Below, piece after piece: positions 12,101 through 20,112 of a DNA stretch of 64,000 bases. The number at the start of each line of letters is the position of its first letter. Within the stretch, counting starts at the first letter, position 1. The translations under genes and the position numbers were made by a program. The stretch comes from Asparagopsis taxiformis (Eukaryota > Rhodophyta > Florideophyceae > Bonnemaisoniales > Bonnemaisoniaceae): positions 1 to 64,000 of the forward strand of contig JALQPE010002018.1 in assembly GCA_030407315.1 (NCBI GenBank). Direction: 5' to 3'. The notes beneath the pieces were generated by a model. It saw only the letters and a list, made by a program, of their open reading frames with translations, did no database searches and was not told where the DNA came from.

Positions 12101-12579
12101 CTCACAGACGAAATATGAGCGTACTTGTCCTTTCCTTTTTGGACCCAGTACTCGTCTCTGAGATCAACGGCGATCATCAGATACTCAACAAACATCATGC
12201 GCCTTTGCAGGCCTGCAATGTCGTTGGATGTCGTCGCTCTCACACGGTCCAGCACAACAGCAGTACTGCTGTTGGTGTCCGCCACGATAGACTCTTCTCG
12301 CATAGGAATCGTAACGCCAGGAGGAAAGACGCCCTTCTCCATTCCACGTACAATTGCCATGCAGCGGTGCGCTCCATCCAATATCTCCAGAACGCCTTCT
12401 CGAAACCTGCCAGTCACGGGATGAGCTGTGTCATAACCGCTGTTGCGAATGCTCTCCATGAGCGCTTCCACATGACTTGCATCAACATCGCGAATCGATA
12501 CGAATTTGCTGACTTGATTGGGGTCGATGAACACCCATCCGTCGTGCTTTTCACCGTGATTGTGGAACGTTCCTTCCAT
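9112..12579 (-). CDS. ParB-like + N6-adenine DNA methyltransferase + SET-domain fusion protein
   Basis: Predicted 1155-residue protein. The N-terminal region carries a ParB/sulfiredoxin-like core with LDGAHRCMAI near residues 67-76. The middle is long and unassigned, with an acidic/basic low-complexity linker around 540-620. Residues about 650-870 form a DNA methyltransferase: motif IV is TDPPFN (D at about 658), followed by VLRPGGHALIYSS, and motif I is MDFFSGTYST (D at about 838). Motif IV before motif I is the beta-class order, and DPPF/Y is the amino-N6-adenine (or N4-cytosine) signature. The C-terminus (about 980-1155) looks like SET: GGGFGVFAAKKLKKGT, YLNDCR and EIFADYGRKYW. The start is the ATG at 12579 in a GCCATGG context; an in-frame TTG three codons earlier is unlikely. 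It is divergent from the Tudor-like gene at 13093. DNA and histone methylation by one polypeptide is inferred, not shown. The identical copy is at 45336-48803. Confidence 0.85.
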   Translation of the reverse strand: MEGTFHNHGEKHDGWVFIDPNQVSKFVSIRDVDASHVEALMESIRNSGYDTAHPVTGRFREGVLEILDGAHRCMAIVRGMEKGVFPPGVTIPMREESIVADTNSSTAVVLDRVRATTSNDIAGLQRRMMFVEYLMIAVDLRDEYWVQKGKDKYAHISSVRMADVLGWIKSCDPSGQIASSLSGKPQYSSCMSILAVLRPYHRAEDSSAIDLRLWQMFCHAWGLNAEMGDSPRMVEFPKQVGVTSSRAVEMFGKTPRGELSSPLNRELLSSRYFLDGATSDMQDSLQASQKRFRRLMVMMCQCILAIRSKEMGSAPSRRARATSGAIGGGGMVGIATSSAQANQLGFVVDRVLAAWDTGARVLGYEDVESMCWPFMVFDPASLCFRSLPNRSDGCAVEEHRKNLTIVPKTVDSENGFCADLPVAVDARLRSLTSAFLLSIRQCVTEVNVFAERGQLMQRLRALLFDTPDKFGLNSFMRAKLNTSHALDGQRRLKAWLLRTREQRKLPLTMDELHSLEDTPEPGILEGAPAQMEISAAVPNNGSEDIEEDSLEPQRKKARLERGGGEDDNAAVASETATREGAAEDDAMEVDTVSPTEAPLVDVGKESKPEYVTKLEAVMGRYIHTVNCDATDVAKEVEDKISFLEDGVLEDSVQLVLTDPPFNTRREGGRENSEYDILEPEELASVACEIVRVLRPGGHALIYSSVRQLVAWMDAIRNAEPGKMIVDSVPVVLSRRPHSFTSNPSTKTCTLHNMHDFVIHAYKRGKGMAAYDMVDYRLHNPDISRHPGFTNAIDNVPRLSAGEAQYDGQNNRLRHEQKALTTLRELLERFSKQNDIVMDFFSGTYSTAIACMTLRDGTYRRFIGCEKEKRCHDASQEWILHAFVSEVKAGRYGGILQREVESILGDESVPVTGKAPRLRQKHISDAPEGLPAVTALPNHLLVFVASMKKDGSMLHRLSGVPMDQWPAEDMHSFWSIDPDAILAADAAFYGVYVSQSEVRGGGFGVFAAKKLKKGTVIGWYNGTIFYAKIRDSEPQRSVMYGPEGFGCTGQRFQDYNMELETTYIGRGAPVRKVWLVPAVYNCTSYLNDCRVIDGTEKATEVSRTQSAEFRQGDAIDKPDFASNIKNPHAVKVVLTRDVEADEEIFADYGRKYWPAN

Positions 12580-13092
12580 GGCGAACAAAGGTAGAGTTTT
12601 TAAGAAAGGGATAGTTGGTTGCTGCTTGACCAGGGTGGCGCAAAGCAGAAGTTGGTTGTTTAAAACAAAGTGTCAGCGAGTGGTAGCACTTCGGTGGCTG
12701 TTTCCTTTCCACCCCTGTCCGAACCTTTACAAGATAACTACATCGACTGTTAGCTCAATAATCAATGTAATACTAAAGTAATACTCAAAATATTTTTCCA
12801 TGCAATTTATTGGGCCCCGTAACATCTCTAAGCGTATCTTTGTAGTCCAATCGTATGCATCCGACATTCACTTCTAGAACGATTATTCACATCAAATTTT
12901 ATGCTGCAATCAGTTCATGGCAGACATCATCCACACTGACGTGTCAATTTTGTCAATTGTCCATTCTATTTCTACACCACCTAAACATCTCTTCTGGACC
13001 TTTCCAATCCTCCTAGTATATACTACTCTTTAGCAGAAGGTAACGGTTAGGCTTTCACTAATACAACAATTCTATCCCATAGCTATCCCAAC
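12580..13092. promoter_or_regulatory. Divergent intergenic region between the methyltransferase-SET and Tudor-like genes
   Basis: About 513 bp with no ORF, AT-rich, separating two divergently transcribed genes, so it should hold both promoters. TATATACTACTC lies near 13016-13027, about 70 bp before the Tudor-like ATG, and could be a TATA-type element; this is a guess from position and composition only. Confidence 0.4.
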
Positions 13093-14454
13093 ATGCTTCC
13101 TCTCGCTCCAAACGACGTTATAGAAGTTCAATGGGAACTTCGGCCGTTTGGGAGGAAACGAAAAATTGTGTGGTGGTCTGCAATCGTCAAGGAAATTACT
13201 CAGGTCAAGACCGAAACAGACCCATTCCTCCATGCATTGCTCGAATACAAAGCTGAATATGGTTTCGACTCTACCCTTTCTCAAGTCAAGATTTCAGATC
13301 GTAACGAGCTCGTCGACAAGGATTCCGGAAGGGTTCTCCCGTGGCGAAGTGGTGAGCTTCGCAGTATGGACTCACCTGCATCCCCAGCAGAGAGAGACCC
13401 GGACTACGGCATTGACCACACTCGCCACCGCCACCGCGGCATCCTTCAAGATTGCACTGCGGATCAAATGAAGAAGACCATAGCAGAAATGCTGGCAAGA
13501 TTGGAAAAGCTGGAGTCAGCTGCCAAACATCCTCTTCCCCCTCCATTCGATTCCAACAGCTCCATGACCTCCTCTGCTCTGACTGTATGTAGCATTCTGT
13601 TTCAGAAGCTTGGTGTGTACACGGACAAGCCCCTCTCCCTCCGGATGACAAAATCCGAGCACTCCAGGGGAATGCGACAAACATCGCAAGAAGAAATCAG
13701 AGTACAGGCTGACTGCTCCCTTGCTCAATTCCGCACTATTGCCATTCAATGCAAGGCGAAAGAGAATCGTGATGTTCTCTTCCTGCCGTCCTTTGAGGAC
13801 ATCACCTTTCCCTCTGGAAATGAGTCGGATCTTTCCATCATTTTCCCCACCTTTCAGGCACTATGTGACTCCATAGGTACCTCGCAACACGGGTTCCAGA
13901 AAATATTGGTGAAGAGCAGGGCGGAACGCGATGGAGGCAGCTCATCGATTGTCCGAATTTTAGGAAATCTAGTCGACGTTGACTGCTCTCATGATGCTCC
14001 TTCTTCCGCATTTCTCGTCGGCTCATCTGCTTACGTCCTGTCCAGCCCAGACCAACGTATGACAGTTCTTTGCAGAGACTCCTACGAGTTTGACCATGTC
14101 AACAATACATTTTTACATCCCCTATGTCTTAGCCAACTATCACAGTCTAGCATCGTGGACTCTTTCCACCTACGTGATAAGGCTACTGTTACTTATGGAG
14201 CAACGTTTTCGTTACTGTGGAGACGTATTCAGCGCCGAGCTTGTTACAGCACTTTCCAGCCTCTATCAACCGCAGAGACGTTTGGTACACTACATCTACG
14301 CTTACCTTGCTGTATTTTCAGTGGTACTACTATATGCCAGGAGCTTGAAGACATTGGCTATGAGGCTATCTCTCGTCTTGGCTTCAATGCGGATTCAGAC
14401 ACTACCCACCCACCCTCTCCTCCACCTGCCACCTGCAGTCCGGAGCAAAAATGA
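13093..14454 (+). CDS. Tudor-like domain protein
   Basis: Predicted 453 residues, starting at the ATG in AACATGC. Residues about 6-40 (NDVIEVQWELRPFG then VWWSAIVKEI) have the strand pattern of a Tudor/Agenet-type barrel. The same WW-A-V-EI pattern opens the independent gene at 55598-53906, whose second stretch is more clearly Tudor-like. A short predicted coiled coil (MKKTIAEMLARLEKLES) lies near 121-140, and a beta-rich, serine-rich C-terminal half follows with no assigned fold. Tudor-type domains commonly bind methylated lysine or arginine, so a reader role next to a SET-containing writer is a reasonable inference. It is convergent with the coiled-coil gene at 16256-14730, a pairing repeated in cassette 2 and probably at 53-55.6 kb. 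The identical copy is at 49317-50678. Confidence 0.7.
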   Translation: MLPLAPNDVIEVQWELRPFGRKRKIVWWSAIVKEITQVKTETDPFLHALLEYKAEYGFDSTLSQVKISDRNELVDKDSGRVLPWRSGELRSMDSPASPAERDPDYGIDHTRHRHRGILQDCTADQMKKTIAEMLARLEKLESAAKHPLPPPFDSNSSMTSSALTVCSILFQKLGVYTDKPLSLRMTKSEHSRGMRQTSQEEIRVQADCSLAQFRTIAIQCKAKENRDVLFLPSFEDITFPSGNESDLSIIFPTFQALCDSIGTSQHGFQKILVKSRAERDGGSSSIVRILGNLVDVDCSHDAPSSAFLVGSSAYVLSSPDQRMTVLCRDSYEFDHVNNTFLHPLCLSQLSQSSIVDSFHLRDKATVTYGATFSLLWRRIQRRACYSTFQPLSTAETFGTLHLRLPCCIFSGTTICQELEDIGYEAISRLGFNADSDTTHPPSPPPATCSPEQK

Positions 14455-14729
14455 TAAAGCACACCTATCCGTAGTTATCCTGTTCCTGGGTATTCCATTC
14501 TAGAGCTCCTGTGGCCATCAATTTCTAGTAAAGACGGATACCCTCGCCCCTTCCTACTTCGACTATTCCACTACCTGTCTCTGCGCTGTTCCTTCGACTT
14601 GACACTATCGTCTGACTGGTTTCCTGATGTCTCGCACCTATCTACTTCCATCTATTACAAAATTCACCTCAACAGAAATTTTATTTCTTCATTCTTCGTC
14701 TACTACACCGAAACTGGTTTCATCCGATA

Positions 14730-16256
14730 CTACTCCCCTTCATTCTCGATTTCATCATCGACGAATACCTTCACATATTCTGCATCTCCTCCGTCCTCTT
14801 CCATAGACCTGAAGCTCTCCTCCAGCACTGATTCCCCCCCATCGTCTACGTTCAGTTCTTCATATCTATCACGCGATATAGTCAAAACCTCCTCATTCAT
14901 GAACCGACTACTCACCCGCTCCCCGGGAAGAAGCAGTTTCACTGCTTCATTGATTTCCCGGATTTGCGCTCCTTCCACCTCTGTTCCACTTTGAAATTTC
15001 AAAATCGTTCGGAACCCGTATGCAAGTATGTAGATGAATTGCAAGGAGTATTCTGAACGTCGCAGGAACATGTTCTTATCAGAACATTGCGTGTAGGCGA
15101 CTGCAAAGTTCAGTGCAACCTCTACTAAATTGATCCTCCTAGTCAAAAACCTCTTGTCCGGTTCTCCAATTATTTGAACTTCGTACTCGACTTTGAATAG
15201 CATTTCTTTTCGCACTGCAATGAAGTCGCGAAGAATCTTCATATTCTTGTCATCCATTGCTGCACGCTCCGCTGCATTCATTTTCCTCTGCGCCGAGTAC
15301 AGACTTGGAACTGACTCAATGTCCAGCCCACCGTCGTGCAAATGATGCTCCATTCGGACTGAACCTTGAAACCCACTGTATAGAACGAATCCAAGATCTC
15401 GGATGAACCGGTTTCGCACATGATCTCTGGACTTGTTCATAAACCCGGTCACTGCTGTGAGTGCCGATTTCGTCACAGTGATGCCTACCTCCTTTCTGTG
15501 CAACGGCCCATTGTCTCCAACCTTTCTTCGCTTCTGCTTTCGAGCGGCCCCATCACTTCCCTCGGACGTCCCATGCATTCCATCCATGCGAGCAGAGTCC
15601 GTTCCGCGAATTGTCTCCTCAATGGTCCCGGTAGTCACATACCCCCGCGCCCTCCACCGTTCGATACCTTCCGACGTTCCATTGGAGCTGGAACGGTCTC
15701 CTCCCTCTCTGAAAGAATTGTTTTGACACGTATTCTTGATTAAAGAGGTCACAACTTGGCAGCGCAATTCAATGTGGTTCCGGCCGGCAAGCGTCCTATT
15801 GAACACATCCTTTCGCTCATTGCTCTGCCTGGCGAACATCAGCGTATTGATTAGCTGGCATCCGTTGAAATGCCTATCCCTCTTATCCACCATTGCCTTC
15901 GTGTACGTTGGAACAACAGCACACAGCACAGCACACACCATTTCGAACGTGAACGATTTCTCCGCATCCTGCGCAATGCGGAGACGTTCCCTGTCCTTCT
16001 CGGAGGCGATCTTCTTCGGATGTCCTTGTCCCTGGCTCAGAAGCCCATCGACGATGCTCTTGACCTCCTGCATATCGGTGTTTAGCATGGAGACAGTCTT
16101 GGCGACATTTCCGAGAGTCTCGCGTAATTGAATGGTGCTCTTCTCGACGGCATCCATTTTATCACTCAGGGCTTTCAACTCTGCAGTGATGTTCGAAAAG
16201 CCCTCACGCGTTATTTCGGAAAATGCGGCGATGCTTACGGAGGTTTCGGGATTCAT
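14730..16256 (-). CDS. Coiled-coil protein of a cassette-associated family, function unknown
   Basis: Predicted 508 residues from the ATG at 16256 (MNPETSVSI); the frame is open further upstream only through a GTG. Residues about 10-80 have heptad-like spacing consistent with a coiled coil. A basic tract (RKQKRRKVGD) near residue 245 could be a nuclear localisation signal. The C-terminal half has a pattern shared with the 761-residue protein at 20113: RNRFIRDLGFVLY resembles RDRLFGSLGYTKLM, and RRSEYSLQFIYILAYG resembles RRYSQYVGVAFQQLVG. The extreme C-terminus is acidic. I recognise no catalytic motif. The constant company of methyltransferase-SET, Tudor-like or transposase genes suggests a DNA-binding or scaffold role, which is inference only. 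The identical copy is at 50954-52480. Confidence 0.7.
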   Translation of the reverse strand: MNPETSVSIAAFSEITREGFSNITAELKALSDKMDAVEKSTIQLRETLGNVAKTVSMLNTDMQEVKSIVDGLLSQGQGHPKKIASEKDRERLRIAQDAEKSFTFEMVCAVLCAVVPTYTKAMVDKRDRHFNGCQLINTLMFARQSNERKDVFNRTLAGRNHIELRCQVVTSLIKNTCQNNSFREGGDRSSSNGTSEGIERWRARGYVTTGTIEETIRGTDSARMDGMHGTSEGSDGAARKQKRRKVGDNGPLHRKEVGITVTKSALTAVTGFMNKSRDHVRNRFIRDLGFVLYSGFQGSVRMEHHLHDGGLDIESVPSLYSAQRKMNAAERAAMDDKNMKILRDFIAVRKEMLFKVEYEVQIIGEPDKRFLTRRINLVEVALNFAVAYTQCSDKNMFLRRSEYSLQFIYILAYGFRTILKFQSGTEVEGAQIREINEAVKLLLPGERVSSRFMNEEVLTISRDRYEELNVDDGGESVLEESFRSMEEDGGDAEYVKVFVDDEIENEGE

Positions 16257-16787
16257 CTTGACCTTGCAATTGGAGTTTGCTAAAAGGAGAATTGCTTTGA
16301 AGGATGTCACGCTTAGTACAGCAGTGTTGTAGCAAATATCATTTCAGTGGATGCATCCATCCTGGTCTACTCTACATAATAATAATGCTTCCCAGTGCTC
16401 CGTAACGGTTATTTTTCATAATTTAGTGGTGGATGGTGCGTATTCTTTCCTTTGCCACCACCCACGTCCTGTGCATACCACACCTCGCTACCAGACTGAC
16501 GTCTCCTACTAGACACTTTCAATGCAAAGATAGATAGGTATAATTTGAAATGCTAAACTCAACATATTATAGCTACTATGTACATTCTCTCCTTACGGTG
16601 AGACAAACCAGATATGTTCTGTTCTCCCAATCTTCCTTTCTCCAACGTCCTATTCAGCATCTAGCTTCCCCGCACCCAACTATCTGTAAAGCACCATCAC
16701 AATTAATATAGTCGTATACCACACACCATTCCAATATTTACCTTCACACCAACACTATGCTCCATATTTCCTCTAAGTCCACTCCAC
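16257..16787. other. Gene-free spacer
   Basis: I see no ORF with coding character, no RNA gene and no repeat until the ACAGTAAA array begins. It should contain the promoter of the minus-strand coiled-coil gene. Confidence 0.5.
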
Positions 16788-17135
16788 CAGACAGTGTTGT
16801 CAAACAATGCACGGTACTACCCGCAGACAATACAATTTGCTATCTACACTACTGTCTACAGATTTCCCCAGACAGTGCAGTAATACAGTACAATGTATTG
16901 TCTCAGACAGTAAAATGTACTGTCTGCACATACTGTCTGGCGGCAACACTTCCGGACAGTAAAATTTACTGTTCTGGACAGTAAATTTTACTGTTTTTGG
17001 TACTGTCCAGATTTCGTGCCAGTTTACTGCTGCAGCAGTATTCTGAAATTTCCAGACAGTAAATTTTACTGTCTCCGCGCACTGTCTTGGCCAGACAGTA
17101 ATTTTTACTGTCTCAGACAGTAAATTTACTGTCTG
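16788..17135. repeat. Array of ACAGTAAA-TTTACTGT palindromes at the cassette right end
   Basis: Repeated half-sites AGACAGTAAA and TTTACTGTCT form perfect or near-perfect palindromes, best at 17053-17074 and in the pair at 17093-17135, with looser ones from 16788 onward (CAGACAGTG, GGACAGTAAA, TACTGTCTG). The last unit ends 23 bp before the point (17158) where the two cassettes stop matching. No ORF here is credible. Confidence 0.9.
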
Positions 17136-17158
17136 TTTTCATTCTCAACACCGTAGTG

Positions 17159-19452
17159 CTTACACCTGGATGACAAAATTCATCCTGATGGATATGGTGA
17201 AAAGTAGAGACAAGAACCAGTGCGCAGCACAGTGCATTTAGGGACCTTGTGAGGAAGTTCTTCGACCGGTTGCAGTTTCTTATCGTCAACCCGGACCTGT
17301 ACACCTGGCCGGAGTCCGACCGCTGGGGGGCGCTGGAAATATACTTGTCAAGCGGAAATCCGGACAAGCTGCCAGCGTACTTTGACACCCTCGACGAAGA
17401 CGTTATGGCTGTCCTCCGCCCGGCACCACAAGCCGCGGACGCAGAAAAGGTCCCCAAGCCGGTTGATGACACTCCCACTCGTCGCAACACAGGAGGGAGA
17501 GGTTTGGTTCCGTCGACAAGACACACAACCAGGCTTCAACTTGGACCTGGGAGGACCAGTCTTACTGCCCAAGGGCCGTCTCCCCCGTCACCGTCACCCC
17601 ATGCGACAGAAGAGCAGGAAAGTGAAGGGCAGGCTCTCGCAAAGGACTTTCTTTCGAAAATGAGTCAGTATTGCCGGGTGTACGACGTCCCTTTCGAAGA
17701 TTTGGTCAGTGCCGACGAGAGCCGAGAACACGTGCCCATCACGGGCAACGTTCAGCTCATTCTGACTGATCCGCCCTACAATGTTCGTCGTAAGAGGAAC
17801 GATTCCAACTCTTCGTACGACAGGCTAACTGCAGAAGATATGCAGGCTAGCATCGAAGTGTTTGACGAGCTGTTGCGCCCCGGTGGCCACGGCATCGTGT
17901 TCTGCTCCGTTTTGCAGTTCTACGAATGGTTCCATTACTTGGAAACGTACAAAGGACCGCAGTCAGAAGGCCCAACCGATGCTGCTGCCAGTGATGACGG
18001 GTCGGATGAAGAAGAGGTTACGTCCATGAATTCGGACTCCGAAGCATCGCAGCACAGTGGCGAAGAAAGTGCGGATGAGGAGGAGACGAGGACGAGGAGG
18101 AGGAGGACGTCGTTCGGAATTCAGTTTTCTTCGTTGACGAGGTACCTCTGTTGTTTGTCCGACTACCTGGGCACCTCTATCAAATGCCGGGGCGGAAGAG
18201 GTACCAACGCATGAACATGGCAGAGGTCGCTATCCACTTCTGGAAGCGAGGTGTTCCGTTCAAGACTGGAAGCGAGATGGTGGCCTATAGGAACCACGGA
18301 TACATGGACGGCACGTACCCGGCGTGGTGCAACGTCACCATCAATATGCCCGCCATCGATTCGAATGAGATGGTGTGGCGAACAAGGAGCACAACCGGTG
18401 CTACGGTCAGAGTTCGTGCAGAGCAGAAGAGCGTCGCTCTCATGATGGAGTTGATCAGCCAGCATTCACAGCCTGGTGATATTGTTGTCGATCCATTCTC
18501 TGGCACTTTCGCAACGGGAAAAGCAGCTATGAGCTTGCCTGAGCACCGTGTTTTCGTCGGCAGTGACATGGACAAATTGTGTGTGGCACGATCGCTTCCA
18601 AAGCTGTGTGCAGTCATGTCACGTGTAATTCTTTCAAACAACACTGACATGAGGGTCACGACAGAAGCGAAACAGAGTGCTGAGAAGTTCTTGGCGTCCC
18701 CCTCTGTCACGATGCGTACACAGAGGGAACGCAGGATCATCGAACCCCCACCTGGCCTTCCCCTGTACCAGAGGTTCCCGAAATATATTCGGCAGTACCT
18801 CTGGCAGCTGTGCCCAGAGTCGATTGCGTCGCACGAGCACATGGAAAAACCGGTACATTATTGGCCACCTTCCCTGCGCCGCTGGTTGCAAACTGAAAAC
18901 CCTCGCGTGATGCGGGCACACGATTGTGTTGCGAAAAAATTGAGCGTTCGACCATCGCTGATTAAGCATCCAAATGCAGGAAGAGGGCTCTTCGCTGAAC
19001 AGACATTTAATGTTGGCGACGAAGTATGTGCATACTACGGAACTGTTGTGTACTCTGATATGAGCAAGGAGTCGATGAGGTTCGCGTACGGAGAGGGTCA
19101 CATGGCGATAACGAAGGAAACATTCTTGATGTATGCCATCAAGCTGTATGCAACAGCGGAGGACGACGAAAACATCGAGCATCCAATTTGGATTGTTCCG
19201 GCTCCGTTCTGTTCGGCGCAGTTCATCAACGACCCGCGGTATTTGCGAGGTGAGGACACTCCGGCGGAAGACACCAGGCGGATGGCCAACGTCGAGTTTG
19301 TCGAGAACTACAGCAGCGGTTCGACGGGGAAGAAGCTCAAGGCGAAGGACCTAGAAAATCCGAAGATCATTGTAGTACGTGCAATCCGCGATATCCGTCC
19401 GGGGCAGGAGCTCTACGTTCATTATGGGACAGCGTTTAGAGCATGGAATTAG
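17159..19452 (+). pseudogene. Second methyltransferase-SET fusion (5'-truncated by cassette 1, two frameshifts)
   Basis: A divergent paralogue of the 1155-residue protein. Family homology can be followed up to the first base after the cassette end: the stretch TKFILMDMVKSRDKNQCAAQ (frame of the ATG at 17170) aligns with SAFLLSIRQCVTEVNVFAER of the paralogue, then the frame shifts near 17235 into FRDLVRKFFDRLQFL. Motif IV is TDPPYNVRR near 17766 with LRPGGHGIVFCS after it. A second frameshift lies in the GAGGAGACGAGGACGAGG repeat near 18075-18100. Motif I is VVDPFSGTFATGKAAM near 18488. The C-terminal SET-like part has GRGLFAEQTF, FINDPR and ELYVHYG. The ParB-like N-terminus is absent from the window. 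Beta-class adenine methyltransferase order is kept. The frameshift in the purine-rich repeat may be a sequencing error; the 5' truncation looks real. Confidence 0.8.
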
Positions 19453-19483
19453 GGTCACGAAAGATGTTTTCATTTCGACTACA

Positions 19484-19489
19484 AATAAA
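19484..19489 (+). terminator. AATAAA polyadenylation-like signal after the methyltransferase-SET gene
   Basis: AATAAA about 32 bp after the stop codon at 19452, a normal position for a eukaryotic cleavage signal. Confidence 0.4.
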
Positions 19490-19817
19490 GCTACGTTCCA
19501 GAGTTGAAGTATATCATATAATGCAGCATGTCCAGCCACCATTAGTCCAGGGTGAAACCTATTGAGCAGTACTCGCCTGTCAAAAACCAATCGTTCACAC
19601 TCTAGGTGCACTTCGTCCGAGCAGTGAACCTGACTGCTTGGATGCTGTTATGCGTGCAGATGCAAAATACAAGACCAAGTTGAAATGGACGCCCGGTGGA
19701 TGTCCAGCTCAGTTGCATTGCTGTCCAGCCCAGAAATTCTACAATTCAGGGCAGAAAAAAATATTGCAAAAAACATCGATTTCAGCGGGTCGATTGTGCC
19801 GTACGGCACACCCCCAT

Positions 19818-19851
19818 CTCAAAAACATGTTCACATGTGCATGTTTTTGAG
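19818..19851. repeat. Hairpin CTCAAAAACATG / CATGTTTTTGAG
   Basis: Perfect 12-bp arms around a 10-bp loop (TTCACATGTG, itself containing CACATGTG) in the 660-bp gap between the methyltransferase-SET and coiled-coil genes. The rest of 19453-20112 has no credible ORF. Confidence 0.7.
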
Positions 19852-20112
19852 AATAGCCCAAATTTTAATTCAAATCAGGACGTCTTCCGGACATAGGGGT
19901 GCTCGCGGCCTAGCTCGACAGCTGTAATTGTACCTCATTAAATACTGTTGATGACTGCCTACCGTATACAATCTGGGCTGTTGGCGTATTCTCCGGTACT
20001 TGACCTGACCTGAACGTTCATCGCAGACCGTTGTGGTTACCGACACTATACAGCAATCTTTTTTGTATCTCGTGCAACTCAATCGTTCCATCGCTTCCGG
20101 GAAGGCTTCATT

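Larger units (their letters stand above)
3727..17158. mobile_element. Cassette 1: duplicated block (copy of 39848-53382)
   Basis: Direct repeat of 39848-53382, with an offset of about 36123-36127 up to the palindrome arrays and 36224 after them; the difference reflects one extra palindrome unit in the second copy near 44660-44780. The predicted proteins in the 8.8-17.1 kb part are identical in both copies. The right end is sharp: both copies share ...CACCGTAGTG at 17158 and 53382 and then diverge completely, each time into the interior of a different coding sequence. The block carries a dioxygenase gene, a methyltransferase-SET gene, a Tudor-like gene, a coiled-coil gene and two kinds of palindrome array. 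It has no transposase of its own. Whether it moved as a transposon, as a passenger or by recombination is not shown. Confidence 0.7.

Noticed and set aside
9112..12579. Bacterial contamination or plasmid, because of ParB-like and DPPF methyltransferase domains
   Set aside because: The same protein ends in a SET domain, neighbours are Tudor-like genes and eukaryotic transposases, and there are no operons or ribosome-binding sites.
16757..16984. 75-codon plus-strand ORF
   Set aside because: It lies inside the ACAGTAAA palindrome array and is a by-product of the repeat.
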